Source: Nitrospira sp. (GTDB lineage Bacteria > Nitrospirota > Nitrospiria > Nitrospirales > Nitrospiraceae). From it: DNA of 40,265 nt. Position 1 is the first letter of the stretch, and every line of letters begins with the position of its first letter. The stretch lies in contig JAUYAO010000019.1 of assembly GCA_030692565.1 (NCBI GenBank), positions 1 to 40,265 on the forward strand. Direction: 5' to 3'. Of this stretch, positions 24,992-32,124 are shown one piece after another. A program made the position numbers and the translations under genes. The notes under the pieces are model-generated. The model was given only the letters and a program-made list of their open reading frames with translations, searched no databases and was not told the origin of the DNA.

Positions 24992-25119
24992 AGACTCTCC
25001 TTTCCAAAAAAGAGGAACGCCAGATCGCGCCAAAGCGATTGCAGAAACAGGAACAGCCCCAGGACCACCAGGCCCTGGAAGCCGACGAGCAAGGCCTCAC
25101 CGATGACTTGCGATAACAT
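24988..25119 (-). CDS. Small membrane protein (43 residues)
   Basis: A short gene from ATG 25119: MLSQVIGEALLVGFQGLVVL, then a second hydrophobic part and a basic end. It has one long or two short membrane segments (about 9-30). GGAG lies upstream, and the stop overlaps psiE by four bases (ATGA). The much longer frame to 25296 is not believable, since it runs antisense across the CBS gene. A membrane partner of PsiE is a reasonable guess. It is small enough to be missed by automatic annotation. Confidence 0.55.
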   Translation of the reverse strand: MLSQVIGEALLVGFQGLVVLGLFLFLQSLWRDLAFLFFGKESL

Positions 25120-25153
25120 CAATGTGTTCTCCGGTTCATAGTGTCTGTCTTCT

Positions 25154-25537
25154 CTAAAATTCGTCGATGGAGACCGGGTGAAGGAGATCCCGGACGGAAA
25201 GCGTGCCGACGATTGCGCCGCTCTTGAATACCGCCAGATGGCGCGTGCCATGGAGTTCCATGAGGTCGGCGGCTTCCGTAATGGGCCGCTGTTCATCGAT
25301 CCCGACGATGGGGCTGCTCATGATCTCTTCGACCGGAATGTAGTAGGGCACGCGGTCTGCTCCGACCACCTTCCGGACGATGTCCGGCTCCGTGACGATC
25401 CCGATGAACTGGTTGTTCTTCTTGACGAAGACGCTGCCGATCTTGTGCCGCGTCATCAATTTGGCGGCATCGATCGCCGAGGTGCCCGCTTCGATGTGGA
25501 CGACACGAGGGGTCATAATGTGACTGACTGTGACCAT
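25154..25537 (-). CDS. CBS-domain pair protein
   Basis: A 127-residue protein formed of two CBS motifs (about 7-60 and 70-125). The first has VSHIMTPRVVHIEAGTSAID and FIGIVTEPDIVRKVV, and the second has IMSSPIVGIDEQRPITEAA and VGTLSVRDLL. Such stand-alone Bateman modules bind adenine nucleotides and act as energy or ligand sensors. AAAGGAGG precedes the ATG. It sits in the operon with PsiE and small membrane proteins, so it might gate that membrane complex by nucleotide state. The partner is inference. Confidence 0.92.
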   Translation of the reverse strand: MVTVSHIMTPRVVHIEAGTSAIDAAKLMTRHKIGSVFVKKNNQFIGIVTEPDIVRKVVGADRVPYYIPVEEIMSSPIVGIDEQRPITEAADLMELHGTRHLAVFKSGAIVGTLSVRDLLHPVSIDEF

Positions 25538-25740
25538 AGAAACCTCCTTTGAACGGGTGGTTGCGAGAGCGATGGAATCGCCCGGTTGATGAGATGGGAG
25601 ACGCCGGCCGCATCGCGTGTGCGAAGCAACGGGACACAGGTCTTTCCCCGGAGCCCGAGCAGGGTTTGGCCGGCATAGGCGAGAGGCACCGCGAGGCTGA
25701 GGGAGAGTAATCCGATGAAGAGCCCGATTTCCTGCGTCAT
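25513..25740 (-). CDS. Small membrane protein, first gene of the psiE operon
   Basis: A 75-residue protein with one N-terminal hydrophobic helix (about 5-28, IGLFIGLLSLSLAVPLAYAG) and a basic, low-complexity tail. The tail overlaps the CBS start by 25 bp. No family is recognised. It is the first frame after the Pho-box-like site, with a modest AGG binding site. The AYAG could also be a signal peptide end. The tail may be unstructured. Expression is likely from position, but weakly supported by sequence. Confidence 0.5.
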   Translation of the reverse strand: MTQEIGLFIGLLSLSLAVPLAYAGQTLLGLRGKTCVPLLRTRDAAGVSHLINRAIPSLSQPPVQRRFLWSQSVTL

Positions 25741-25825
25741 GGTTCGCCTTTCCTGGAGCCTCTGAGACCGGCTCCTTGTATGGGCAAACTGTACCGCCCG
25801 GTTATTCCAGGGGGATCACCGATGG

Positions 25826-25842
25826 GTTAACTCTTGGTTAAC
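25826..25842 (-). promoter_or_regulatory. Pho-box-like site upstream of the psiE operon
   Basis: GTTAAC occurs twice with exactly 11-bp spacing (25826-25831 and 25837-25842), matching the sites before both pstS genes and the porin. It is about 85 bp before the first gene of the minus-strand operon. GTTAAC is palindromic, so the strand is assigned from the gene order. Confidence 0.55.
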
Positions 25843-25944
25843 TCGCAGGATGAGAGTCGTTTTGCAGGAATCGTGGCACCGGAGACAGCGCTCTCCGCGG
25901 AAGGGTCGGCCGGTCGAGCGTATGAGCACGCGTGAAACGAGGGG

Positions 25945-26181
25945 CTATTCGCTTTCCACGATGCGCCAGCCCTCCCGCTGCAGGCAGCGCTCGGTGGCGT
26001 TGAGGATCAGCAACTGGCTCCCCTGCTGAAGCTTCGGATCGCGGAGTACGAGATTCTGACAGCGGTTATATTCGTTCGTAAATTCCGAGGACGGTTTATT
26101 GGGGTGGACCCAATTGCTGCCTCCGCAACCGGCGAGGAGCCCTGAGAGGAGGAGCGATGCGACGATGAGGCGATTGGTCAT
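25945..26181 (-). CDS. Small lipoprotein of unknown function
   Basis: A 78-residue protein with a clear lipoprotein signal (MTNRLIVASLLLSGLLAGCGG; lipobox LAGC with Cys19). The mature part is only 60 residues, with two cysteines (RCQNLVL and ERCLQREGW) that might form a disulfide. GGGAGG precedes the ATG. No family is recognised. It faces the gap with the Pho-box-like site that precedes the psiE operon, and it reads in the same direction. Confidence 0.7.
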   Translation of the reverse strand: MTNRLIVASLLLSGLLAGCGGSNWVHPNKPSSEFTNEYNRCQNLVLRDPKLQQGSQLLILNATERCLQREGWRIVESE

Positions 26182-26267
26182 GCAAAACCTCCCAGTGGCA
26201 GACGGATGATGCCGGAAGATAGAGCCTCCGAGGGGGTGGCGTCAAGAGCAGGCGTGAGAGTCGACGG

Positions 26268-26364
26268 GTCTGTCTGGTCTATTTAGTCTGTCTGGTCTGT
26301 TCGGTCTGTCTGGTCTATTCGGTCCATCCAGTTCGACCAGACAGACGAGATAGACCAGACCGAC
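26268..26364. repeat. 18-bp tandem repeat with inverted copy
   Basis: Three 18-bp units of the form GTCTGTCTGGTCTATTTA follow each other (26268-26285, 26286-26303, 26304-26321) with one or two changes. A complementary tract of the same type (26334-26364) lies just after them. The region could fold into a long imperfect hairpin behind the end of the receiver-HATPase gene. A single related tract (GTCTGTCGGGTCTGTCTCG) lies before cheW at 35122-35147. Confidence 0.75.
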
Positions 26365-26377
26365 CTCCTTCAGGTTG

Positions 26378-27277
26378 TCAGTCGATAGGGATCTGCACCG
26401 TCACTTCATTTCCGCGATCGTTGTAACAAAGATTGGGAAAGAACGAACGAGCCAGGAAGATCCCCCGTCCGCTGGCATCTTCGGCGTTGCAGGGTGTCGT
26501 GGCCCGATGCAGCAAGGTTTTCCATTGAAACCCTTTCCCCTGATCGGCAATCCGATATTCCAGATGTCCGGCCTGACGGTCGCAATGCACATGGATCGTG
26601 ACGGTGCGTTGGGCCAGGCGCGGTTGAGCCAGACGTTCCTGCACGAGTTGGCTCAGCCGATTCTGATCGATGGCCTGTTGCTTGACCTGGTAGGAAATCT
26701 CCAGATTGCCGTGCTCGACGGCGTTGAGCAGCAACTCTTGCAGCGTGCCTCGGAGATGGAGCTGTGTGGTATCGGACAAGGCCCCGGCCGTGGCTCTGAT
26801 CAGCCAGGACACAATGCCGGGGATATGCCGCGGGTCTGAATCGACGGTCAGGGCGTAGTCGGAGCGCACAAGGCCTGGTGTATCCGCCATATCGGCCGGA
26901 AGCAGATAGCGCGCGCGTTGCAGCGCATGCGCCAGCTCTTCCACGCCGATCGGCTTCTGCAGAAAATCCACGGCTCCGGCGCGCAGCGCATGGATGACCG
27001 CCTGCTCGGATTGATGCGCGGCCATCACGATGACCGGGCACGGGACATGTCGCGCTCGAAGCGTTTTGGTCAGGGTCAGGCCGGCGCCTTCCGGGAGGAA
27101 CGAATCGGTCAACACGATATCCGGGGCCGTGAGCTCGATGGTCGCGAGCGCCGTGCTCGGGTCGGACGCCGTGATCACGGAAAACCCCCGATCTTGCATA
27201 TGGCCCAGGATCTGCGCTTGCGTCTCCCGGCAGGGATCGACCACCAGGACAGTGCAGGACGGGACGGGAGTCGTCAT
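26378..27277 (-). CDS. Receiver-HATPase fusion (RsbW-like kinase)
   Basis: A 299-residue protein. An N-terminal receiver domain (about 1-115) carries the phospho-Asp in IVLTDSFLPEGAG and the Lys in FLQKPIG. A GHKL ATPase (about 155-299) has N box LQELLLNAVEHGNLE, G1 IADQGKGF and G2 GRGIFLARSF. The ATPase resembles RsbW/SpoIIAB-type kinases that phosphorylate STAS proteins. The receiver's second acidic residue is replaced (VVDPC instead of VVDDx), which may weaken Mg binding. The start at 27277 overlaps the HPt stop (ATGA). It likely phosphorylates one of the two STAS proteins encoded upstream. Confidence 0.85.
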   Translation of the reverse strand: MTTPVPSCTVLVVDPCRETQAQILGHMQDRGFSVITASDPSTALATIELTAPDIVLTDSFLPEGAGLTLTKTLRARHVPCPVIVMAAHQSEQAVIHALRAGAVDFLQKPIGVEELAHALQRARYLLPADMADTPGLVRSDYALTVDSDPRHIPGIVSWLIRATAGALSDTTQLHLRGTLQELLLNAVEHGNLEISYQVKQQAIDQNRLSQLVQERLAQPRLAQRTVTIHVHCDRQAGHLEYRIADQGKGFQWKTLLHRATTPCNAEDASGRGIFLARSFFPNLCYNDRGNEVTVQIPID

Positions 27278-27633
27278 GATGCAGATCCGTTTGCGACGTA
27301 TGCGCGCAGCGCCGCAATGAGTTGTTGGAGTTCCCGATCGACTTGGGCGCACACCGTCGCGGCGCGGTCCAAGGTGCCGGCTTTCCCGAGGGCTTCCAGC
27401 TCTTTGGTCGCCTCGAACACACGGGGAGCGGAAAATTGCAAAATGGCGCCTTTCATCCGGTGCGCGGCGCGAGCCAAGGCCTCGGCATCCCCGGCATCGA
27501 GCGCGGCCTGTGTAGCAGCCATATCTATGGGTGCCTGCTCGACGAACAATTCAGCCAGTGTGTGAAACAGGTCTTCGTCCTCATCGACCCGCGTGAGCGC
27601 TTCGGCAAGATTAAACACGACGTCGGCGCTCAT
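27274..27633 (-). CDS. HPt domain protein
   Basis: A 119-residue histidine phosphotransfer protein. The phospho-acceptor His58 lies in ARAAHRMKGAILQF, the standard HPt motif, within a four-helix bundle. It has no catalytic domain. It overlaps the gene before (ATGA at 27630-27633) and the gene after (ATGA at 27274-27277), so it is made in strict stoichiometry with the two receiver proteins. It probably shuttles phosphate between a kinase, such as CheA or an outside hybrid kinase, and these receivers. Confidence 0.9.
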   Translation of the reverse strand: MSADVVFNLAEALTRVDEDEDLFHTLAELFVEQAPIDMAATQAALDAGDAEALARAAHRMKGAILQFSAPRVFEATKELEALGKAGTLDRAATVCAQVDRELQQLIAALRAYVANGSAS

Positions 27634-28829
27634 AGCCGGAACTCCAATCCCAGCAACGCGGCATCGTCGGGAAAGACCGGAGACCCATGCCAGCGTTCGG
27701 CTTCCGCCATGAGCGCCGGCAGCGCCTCCCCGAGTGGTGCGGACCGATGTGCCATAAGAGTGGTCTCCAAACGCGTGGTTCCCCAGAGTTCTCCCGTAGG
27801 CGCAGGCGCTTCGTAGATCCCGTCGCTCATCAGAATCACGCGATCTCCATCCGCAATCTGGACGGTCGTGAGCTCGTAGGCGCTGTCCGGTTCAAATCCC
27901 AGGGGAAGGTGGGCGTGGGTCAGCCATTCGATGCTGCCGTCCCGCCGTTGCATGAGCGCGCCGCCATGACCGGCCGTCGCGTAGCGCAGCTGATGGGTGG
28001 TTCGATCGAAGGATCCGATCCAGATCGTAAAGTAGCTGCCGTCTTCGGTCAGGGGATACCGTCGATTGGCTTCAACCAGCATCGCCGCTGGATCGTTCTG
28101 CCTGATGCAATGCCGGAGATTTTCGGCTCTCAGGAACGTGGCGAAGGAGGCGGCGCGCAACGCGGGAGATACGCCGTGACCGGAGGCATCCAGGATGTAA
28201 AAGTAGGCCGACTGATCGTCCCATGTGGAAAAGTTAAAGAGGTCTCCTCCCAAGGCCAGCGAGGGGCGATAGATCCAGGACATGCGGATACCGGGCGTGG
28301 CGTTGCCGGCTGCCGGAAGCAGGGAGTGGATGTAGTCTGCGGCTGACCGGAGTTCGCGCTCCAGCTCGTCCTGCTTGGCGCGCAGCTCATCACGCGCGCT
28401 TTCAATGCTGCGGACCAGCGAGGCGGCGCGGAGACTGGACTGCACGCGGGCCAGGATCTCCTGCTTACTGGCGGCTTTGCTGAGGAAGTCGTCGGCCCCC
28501 CGCGCCAAACCCTCGGCGATTTGTTCCGGTTGGTCGTGGGAGGTCATGAGGATGAGTTGACTGGACAGAATGTCGGGGTCTTGCCGGACCTGCTCGCAGA
28601 CCGTGGGTCCATCCATTCCCGGCATGACCCAGTCCAGGATCGTCAGATCCGGACGCTCACGCCGAAGAATGGCGAGCCCCTCCTTTCCATTGCCGGCTTC
28701 GAGGACGCGAAGTCCCATCCGCTTCAGGCGTGCGGCCATACTCAAACGGCTGACCGGCTCGTCATCCACCAGGAGCACGGTGGCGACAGCCGGAGACACA
28801 GCGGGTTTCGAAAGGGTATCAGGATTCAT
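27630..28829 (-). CDS. Receiver-PP2C (SpoIIE-type) phosphatase
   Basis: A 399-residue response regulator. The receiver (about 15-135) has LLVDDEPVS, phospho-Asp in LTILDWVMPGMDG and a Lys in LSKAAS. A helical coiled linker follows (about 140-165, ARDELRAKQDELEREL). The PP2C-type phosphatase (about 185-399) has metal-binding acidic motifs GGDLFNF, ILDASGHGVSPAL, MSDGIYEA and FPDDAALLGLEF, all intact. Such RsbU-like enzymes dephosphorylate phospho-STAS proteins when activated. Next to STAS and HATPase genes it completes a partner switch. It overlaps the HPt gene. Confidence 0.92.
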   Translation of the reverse strand: MNPDTLSKPAVSPAVATVLLVDDEPVSRLSMAARLKRMGLRVLEAGNGKEGLAILRRERPDLTILDWVMPGMDGPTVCEQVRQDPDILSSQLILMTSHDQPEQIAEGLARGADDFLSKAASKQEILARVQSSLRAASLVRSIESARDELRAKQDELERELRSAADYIHSLLPAAGNATPGIRMSWIYRPSLALGGDLFNFSTWDDQSAYFYILDASGHGVSPALRAASFATFLRAENLRHCIRQNDPAAMLVEANRRYPLTEDGSYFTIWIGSFDRTTHQLRYATAGHGGALMQRRDGSIEWLTHAHLPLGFEPDSAYELTTVQIADGDRVILMSDGIYEAPAPTGELWGTTRLETTLMAHRSAPLGEALPALMAEAERWHGSPVFPDDAALLGLEFRL

Positions 28830-28842
28830 GGTCGTTCAATTG

Positions 28843-29190
28843 CTACGCGGCCTGGGCTTTCCCGTTCACCGCATCCTGTTCGTTATCGAACACCGGAATC
28901 AGCTTCGGGATATTGGCCAGTCCCAGAATTTCCCGCACATAGCTCTGGGGTCTGAGCATGCTGACTTTGCCCTGATTGAGCTTGAAGTTCTGGGAGACCA
29001 GCGCCAGCAGGCCCAGGCCCGAGCTATCGACGAACCGCACCTCGGCCATATTCAGAATGACATGGCGGCAGCCTTTTTGGCGCAAGGTCTCCACGGCGGC
29101 TTTGAACACGTCACGATGGGCGTAGGTCAGATCTCCGTTCAGGTCGAGGATCACGGCGTTGGGAATCGGTCGTTCTTTAATCTGCATCAT
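28843..29190 (-). CDS. STAS-domain anti-sigma-factor antagonist (second of pair)
   Basis: A 115-residue STAS protein of the SpoIIAA/RsbV type. It has ILDLNGDLTYAHRDVFKAAV and the phosphorylation loop VRFVDSSGLGLLALVSQ, with the canonical Ser of DSSGLG. It should be a substrate of the HATPase kinase and of the PP2C phosphatase encoded just downstream. It lies 50 bp behind the first STAS gene. The two are about 35 percent alike by eye, so they may have different partners. Confidence 0.9.
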   Translation of the reverse strand: MMQIKERPIPNAVILDLNGDLTYAHRDVFKAAVETLRQKGCRHVILNMAEVRFVDSSGLGLLALVSQNFKLNQGKVSMLRPQSYVREILGLANIPKLIPVFDNEQDAVNGKAQAA

Positions 29191-29240
29191 GGTTATCCTT
29201 TCAATCTGATTGGTCGGGTCGCAACAATCGGCCTCTGCGC

Positions 29241-29573
29241 TTAGGCGGCTTTTTTGCTCAGCGCGGCGTCTTCACTCGCAAAGGTTGGAATCATTTGCTC
29301 GATATGGGCCAGGTTCAACACTTGTTTCACTGTTCCTTGCGCGCCGACCAAGGACAAGCTCCGGTTGGAGCTTTTGAATTGCTGTGCAGCCAGCGCGAGC
29401 AGTCCGATCGCGGCACTGTCGACAAACGTAACGCTTTTGAAATTCAGAATGACATGCGCGCACGTTTTCACCTTCTCGATTGCGGCAGAGAAATCTTTCC
29501 GGGTTCCGAAATTGAACTGCCCGGTGATGTCGAGGACATCGGCATTGCGATAGGAACGATGCACGATCTGCAT
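29241..29573 (-). CDS. STAS-domain anti-sigma-factor antagonist (first of pair)
   Basis: A 110-residue STAS protein from ATG 29573 with GGAGG upstream. It has ADVLDITGQFNFGTRKDFSA and the loop VTFVDSAAIGLLALAAQQF, where the phosphorylatable Ser follows Asp as in SpoIIAA but the next residue is Ala. It lies 17 bp after the cheB stop codon, so it is in the chemotaxis transcript. The frame start at 29609 would run into cheB. Together with the second STAS protein it is a likely output of the partner switch. Confidence 0.9.
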   Translation of the reverse strand: MQIVHRSYRNADVLDITGQFNFGTRKDFSAAIEKVKTCAHVILNFKSVTFVDSAAIGLLALAAQQFKSSNRSLSLVGAQGTVKQVLNLAHIEQMIPTFASEDAALSKKAA

Positions 29574-29589
29574 GACAAACCTCCAGAGT

Positions 29590-30672
29590 TTAAGAATGGT
29601 GAGATACATGAGTCAGCACGGCACTGGCGATGTCTCCCAGGGGGAGGATCTTGTCGACACCGCCTAACTTGATGGCTTCCTTGGGCATTCCAAAGACCAC
29701 ACAACTCGCTTCATCCTGCGCGATAGTATAGGCGCCGGCCTGTTTCATCGTGAGCATGCCTTTGGCGCCGTCCCCGCCCATCCCGGTCAGGATGACCCCG
29801 ACGGCGTTGCCGCCGGCATACCGCGCGACAGAGTCGAACATCACATCCACGGAAGGCCGGTGCCGATTGACCGGCGGGTCTTGATTGATGCGCACGGAAT
29901 AGCGGGCGCCGTTGCGCACCAGCGTCATGTGATAACTGCCCGGGGCGATCAGGGCATGGCCCGGGAGTACGCTATCCCCATCCTGCGCTTCTTTGACCGA
30001 GATCCGGCAAATCTGGTTCATCCGGTCGGCCCATGTTTTGGTGAAGTGCTCAGGCATATGTTGGGTGATCAGAATGGGAGGCGTGTTTGGCGGAAGGACT
30101 TCCAGGACCTCTTTGACCGCTTCCGTTCCGCCGGTTGAGGAGCCGATCGCAATAATGGTATCGGTCGTCTTGATCATGGCCCCCTCACCCACCCCTCTCC
30201 CCCCAGGGGAGAGGGCTAGGGAGAGGGGACGATTGACTATTGACGATTGACCGTTGACGGGTTTCCTCAACTTGGCCATGGCGGCGGCTTTCACCTTCTC
30301 AATTAAATCCTCTGCAATCTGCCCCATGCCCTCTCGAAGATCGAGCTTGGGTTTGGTGATATAGTCGACCGCGCCGAGTTCCAGGGCCCGGAGCGTGGTC
30401 TGGCATCCGGCCTCTGTCAGGGAGCTGACCATCACGACCGGCATGGGCCGGCCCCGCATCAATTTCTCCAAGAAGGTGAGCCCGTCCATCTTGGGCATTT
30501 CCACGTCGAGGGTAATCACGTCGGGATTCAGCGCTTTGATCTTTTCGCGCGCAATGTAGGGATCCGGAGCTGAGCCCACCACTTCGATGTCCGGGTCTTT
30601 CGACAGCAGCAGCGCCAGGACTTGGCGCATCAGCGCGGAATCATCGACATTCAGGACGCGTATCTTGGCCAT
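29590..30672 (-). CDS. cheB: Chemotaxis methylesterase CheB
   Basis: A 360-residue receptor glutamate methylesterase. The receiver (about 1-125) has [14 protein letters not shown] and phospho-Asp in [12 protein letters not shown]. The esterase (about 170-355) has the catalytic triad positions in [18 protein letters not shown] and [10 protein letters not shown]. Between them the linker contains [20 protein letters not shown] and RGVGEG, which is the translation of two dispersed repeats (30178-30262). It is 10 bp from cheD, with AGAGG upstream. It opposes CheR in adaptation. Confidence 0.96.
   Translation of the reverse strand: MAKIRVLNVDDSALMRQVLALLLSKDPDIEVVGSAPDPYIAREKIKALNPDVITLDVEMPKMDGLTFLEKLMRGRPMPVVMVSSLTEAGCQTTLRALELGAVDYITKPKLDLREGMGQIAEDLIEKVKAAAMAKLRKPVNGQSSIVNRPLSLALSPGGRGVGEGAMIKTTDTIIAIGSSTGGTEAVKEVLEVLPPNTPPILITQHMPEHFTKTWADRMNQICRISVKEAQDGDSVLPGHALIAPGSYHMTLVRNGARYSVRINQDPPVNRHRPSVDVMFDSVARYAGGNAVGVILTGMGGDGAKGMLTMKQAGAYTIAQDEASCVVFGMPKEAIKLGGVDKILPLGDIASAVLTHVSHHS
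30178..30262. repeat. Dispersed repeats inside the cheB linker
   Basis: A perfect 10-bp hairpin, CCCTCTCCCC-CCA-GGGGAGAGGG (30193-30215), is followed by an array of GACGATTGACTATTGACG type hexamer-heptamer units (30229-30257). Both kinds are repeats usually found between genes. Here they are read in frame in the flexible linker of CheB. Confidence 0.8.
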
Positions 30673-30681
30673 GAGTACCTC

Positions 30682-31296
30682 TCAGAACAATGTGATATCG
30701 CTCTGCACTTGTTCCTCTTGCTTGAGATGGCGGGAGTATTCCGCCTCGCGGTCGATGATGGTCGTGTTTTTGATCCGTTCAATCTTCTTCATCAATACAC
30801 GGCCGGACTCCGTGAAGTAGTAGACCTTTCTTGGAAACACATCGCCCAGATCGCTCTTGGCGATCCCAAACCCGTCATTCTTCAGGTAGTGCAGAACCCA
30901 TTCGATGTTCCGCGCACCGACGTCGATATTCCCTTCGTAAATACGTCCCGCTCCGAACAGCTTCACCTCGAGGCGGTGCTTCATGCCGCCGCGCTTGAGA
31001 ATGCCGTTGATCAATTGCTCCATCGCAAACGAGCCATACCGGGTCGACTCCCCGCCCCAGGCATCACTGGACTGATGCTCGTTGGGTTTGGGCAGCATGA
31101 AGTGATTCATGCCTCCCACTCCGGAGATGGGATCGCGAATGCAGGCCGAGATGCAGGAGCCGAGCACGGTATAGACCACCATCGGTTCGCAGCTGACAAA
31201 GAATTCTCCGGGCAGGATCGAGGCGATCTCATGAGGAAAGCGCCGATCCGTCATGCGCCGGATATGACTAAAATGCTCAGTGTCCAGGGTAGGCAT
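30682..31296 (-). CDS. cheD: Chemoreceptor glutamine deamidase CheD
   Basis: A 204-residue CheD. The catalytic Cys lies in TVLGSCISACIRDP and the His in GGMNHFMLP, followed by the family's VKLFGAGRIY segment. The C-terminus ends in QSDITLF, a tail not part of the catalytic fold, and nearly the same as that of the MCP-type protein at 38590-39687 (HEDIVLF). It deamidates receptor glutamines and may interact with CheY phosphatases. It is tightly packed between cheR and cheB. The cheC partner is not in the window. Confidence 0.95.
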   Translation of the reverse strand: MPTLDTEHFSHIRRMTDRRFPHEIASILPGEFFVSCEPMVVYTVLGSCISACIRDPISGVGGMNHFMLPKPNEHQSSDAWGGESTRYGSFAMEQLINGILKRGGMKHRLEVKLFGAGRIYEGNIDVGARNIEWVLHYLKNDGFGIAKSDLGDVFPRKVYYFTESGRVLMKKIERIKNTTIIDREAEYSRHLKQEEQVQSDITLF

Positions 31297-31301
31297 TCCG
31301 G

Positions 31302-32120
31302 CTAGGTCCCCTTCCGATAAATCGTGGGGGCGATGGTCGAAAATTCATGCTTGATCCACTGGAGGCTCTCAGAATGTCCGATGAACAAGTGGCCGCCCGG
31401 CTTTAAGTAGCGGTGGAACTTGGCAATGAGCCGCTCTTGCGTCGGGCGGTCGAAATAAATCATCACATTGCGGCAAAAAATTAGATCCAACGGTGACCGA
31501 ATAGGGAACGTGTCGCTCATCAGATTGAGCCGGCGGAAGGTGATGAGCTTGGAGAGGTGCGGCTTCACTTTGACCAGACCGGCGCTCTTGCCCCGGCCCT
31601 TCAATAAGTGCCTTCGTGCGATGTCCGGCGAGACGGTCGTGATTCGTTCCTCGCCATACAGTCCTGCGGCGGCGTGAGCCAGAACTCGCGTCGAGATGTC
31701 GGAAGCCAGAATCCCCATATCCCACTGAGCCGGCGATGTGATGGCTTCGTGGAGGGTGATTGCAATGGTGTAGGGTTCTTCCCCGGTTGAACAGGCCGAG
31801 GACCAGATCCGAATCCGTTTCTCTCGTTCCAGCGTCGGCAGGATCTGCTCTCTGAGATAGTCGAAGTGTTTGGGCTCGCGAAAGAAATCGGTCTTGTTGG
31901 TTGAGAGCAGATCCAGCATCCGGGTGAATTCGCCGCCGCTGTCGTCCTGCGTCACCTGGTCGTAGTAGGCCGCGAAGCTGTCGATCTCCAGCTCGCGCAG
32001 CCGTTTGGACAGGCGGGAGACGACGAGGGATTGCTTATTATCCCCGAGCGAGATCCCGCTTTCGTCGTAGAGCAGCGTGCGGATCCGGTCGTATTCCTGT
32101 TTGCTGATTGGGTAATCCAT
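31302..32120 (-). CDS. cheR: Chemotaxis methyltransferase CheR
   Basis: A 272-residue SAM-dependent methyltransferase that methylates receptor glutamates. The N-terminal helical domain (about 1-75, YDRIRTLLYDESGISLGDNK) is followed by the Rossmann domain with IWSSACSTGEEPYTIAITL (SAM-binding), LASDISTRVLAHA, and DLIFCRNVMIYFD. No TPR or pentapeptide-binding insertion beyond the basic fold is visible. It follows the DUF420 gene by four bases and precedes cheD by five. Confidence 0.96.
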   Translation of the reverse strand: MDYPISKQEYDRIRTLLYDESGISLGDNKQSLVVSRLSKRLRELEIDSFAAYYDQVTQDDSGGEFTRMLDLLSTNKTDFFREPKHFDYLREQILPTLEREKRIRIWSSACSTGEEPYTIAITLHEAITSPAQWDMGILASDISTRVLAHAAAGLYGEERITTVSPDIARRHLLKGRGKSAGLVKVKPHLSKLITFRRLNLMSDTFPIRSPLDLIFCRNVMIYFDRPTQERLIAKFHRYLKPGGHLFIGHSESLQWIKHEFSTIAPTIYRKGT

Positions 32121-32124
32121 CCCG

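Noticed and set aside
25829-25944. The Pho-box-like pair as a plus-strand promoter element
   Set aside because: No plus-strand gene follows it; the minus-strand psiE operon starts about 85 bp on the other side.
26268-26364. CRISPR array
   Set aside because: The 18-bp units follow each other without spacers, and an inverse copy follows; no cas genes are near.
26375-28955. Plus-strand frames opposite the HPt, PP2C and HATPase genes
   Set aside because: The minus-strand domain motifs are unambiguous; these are shadows.
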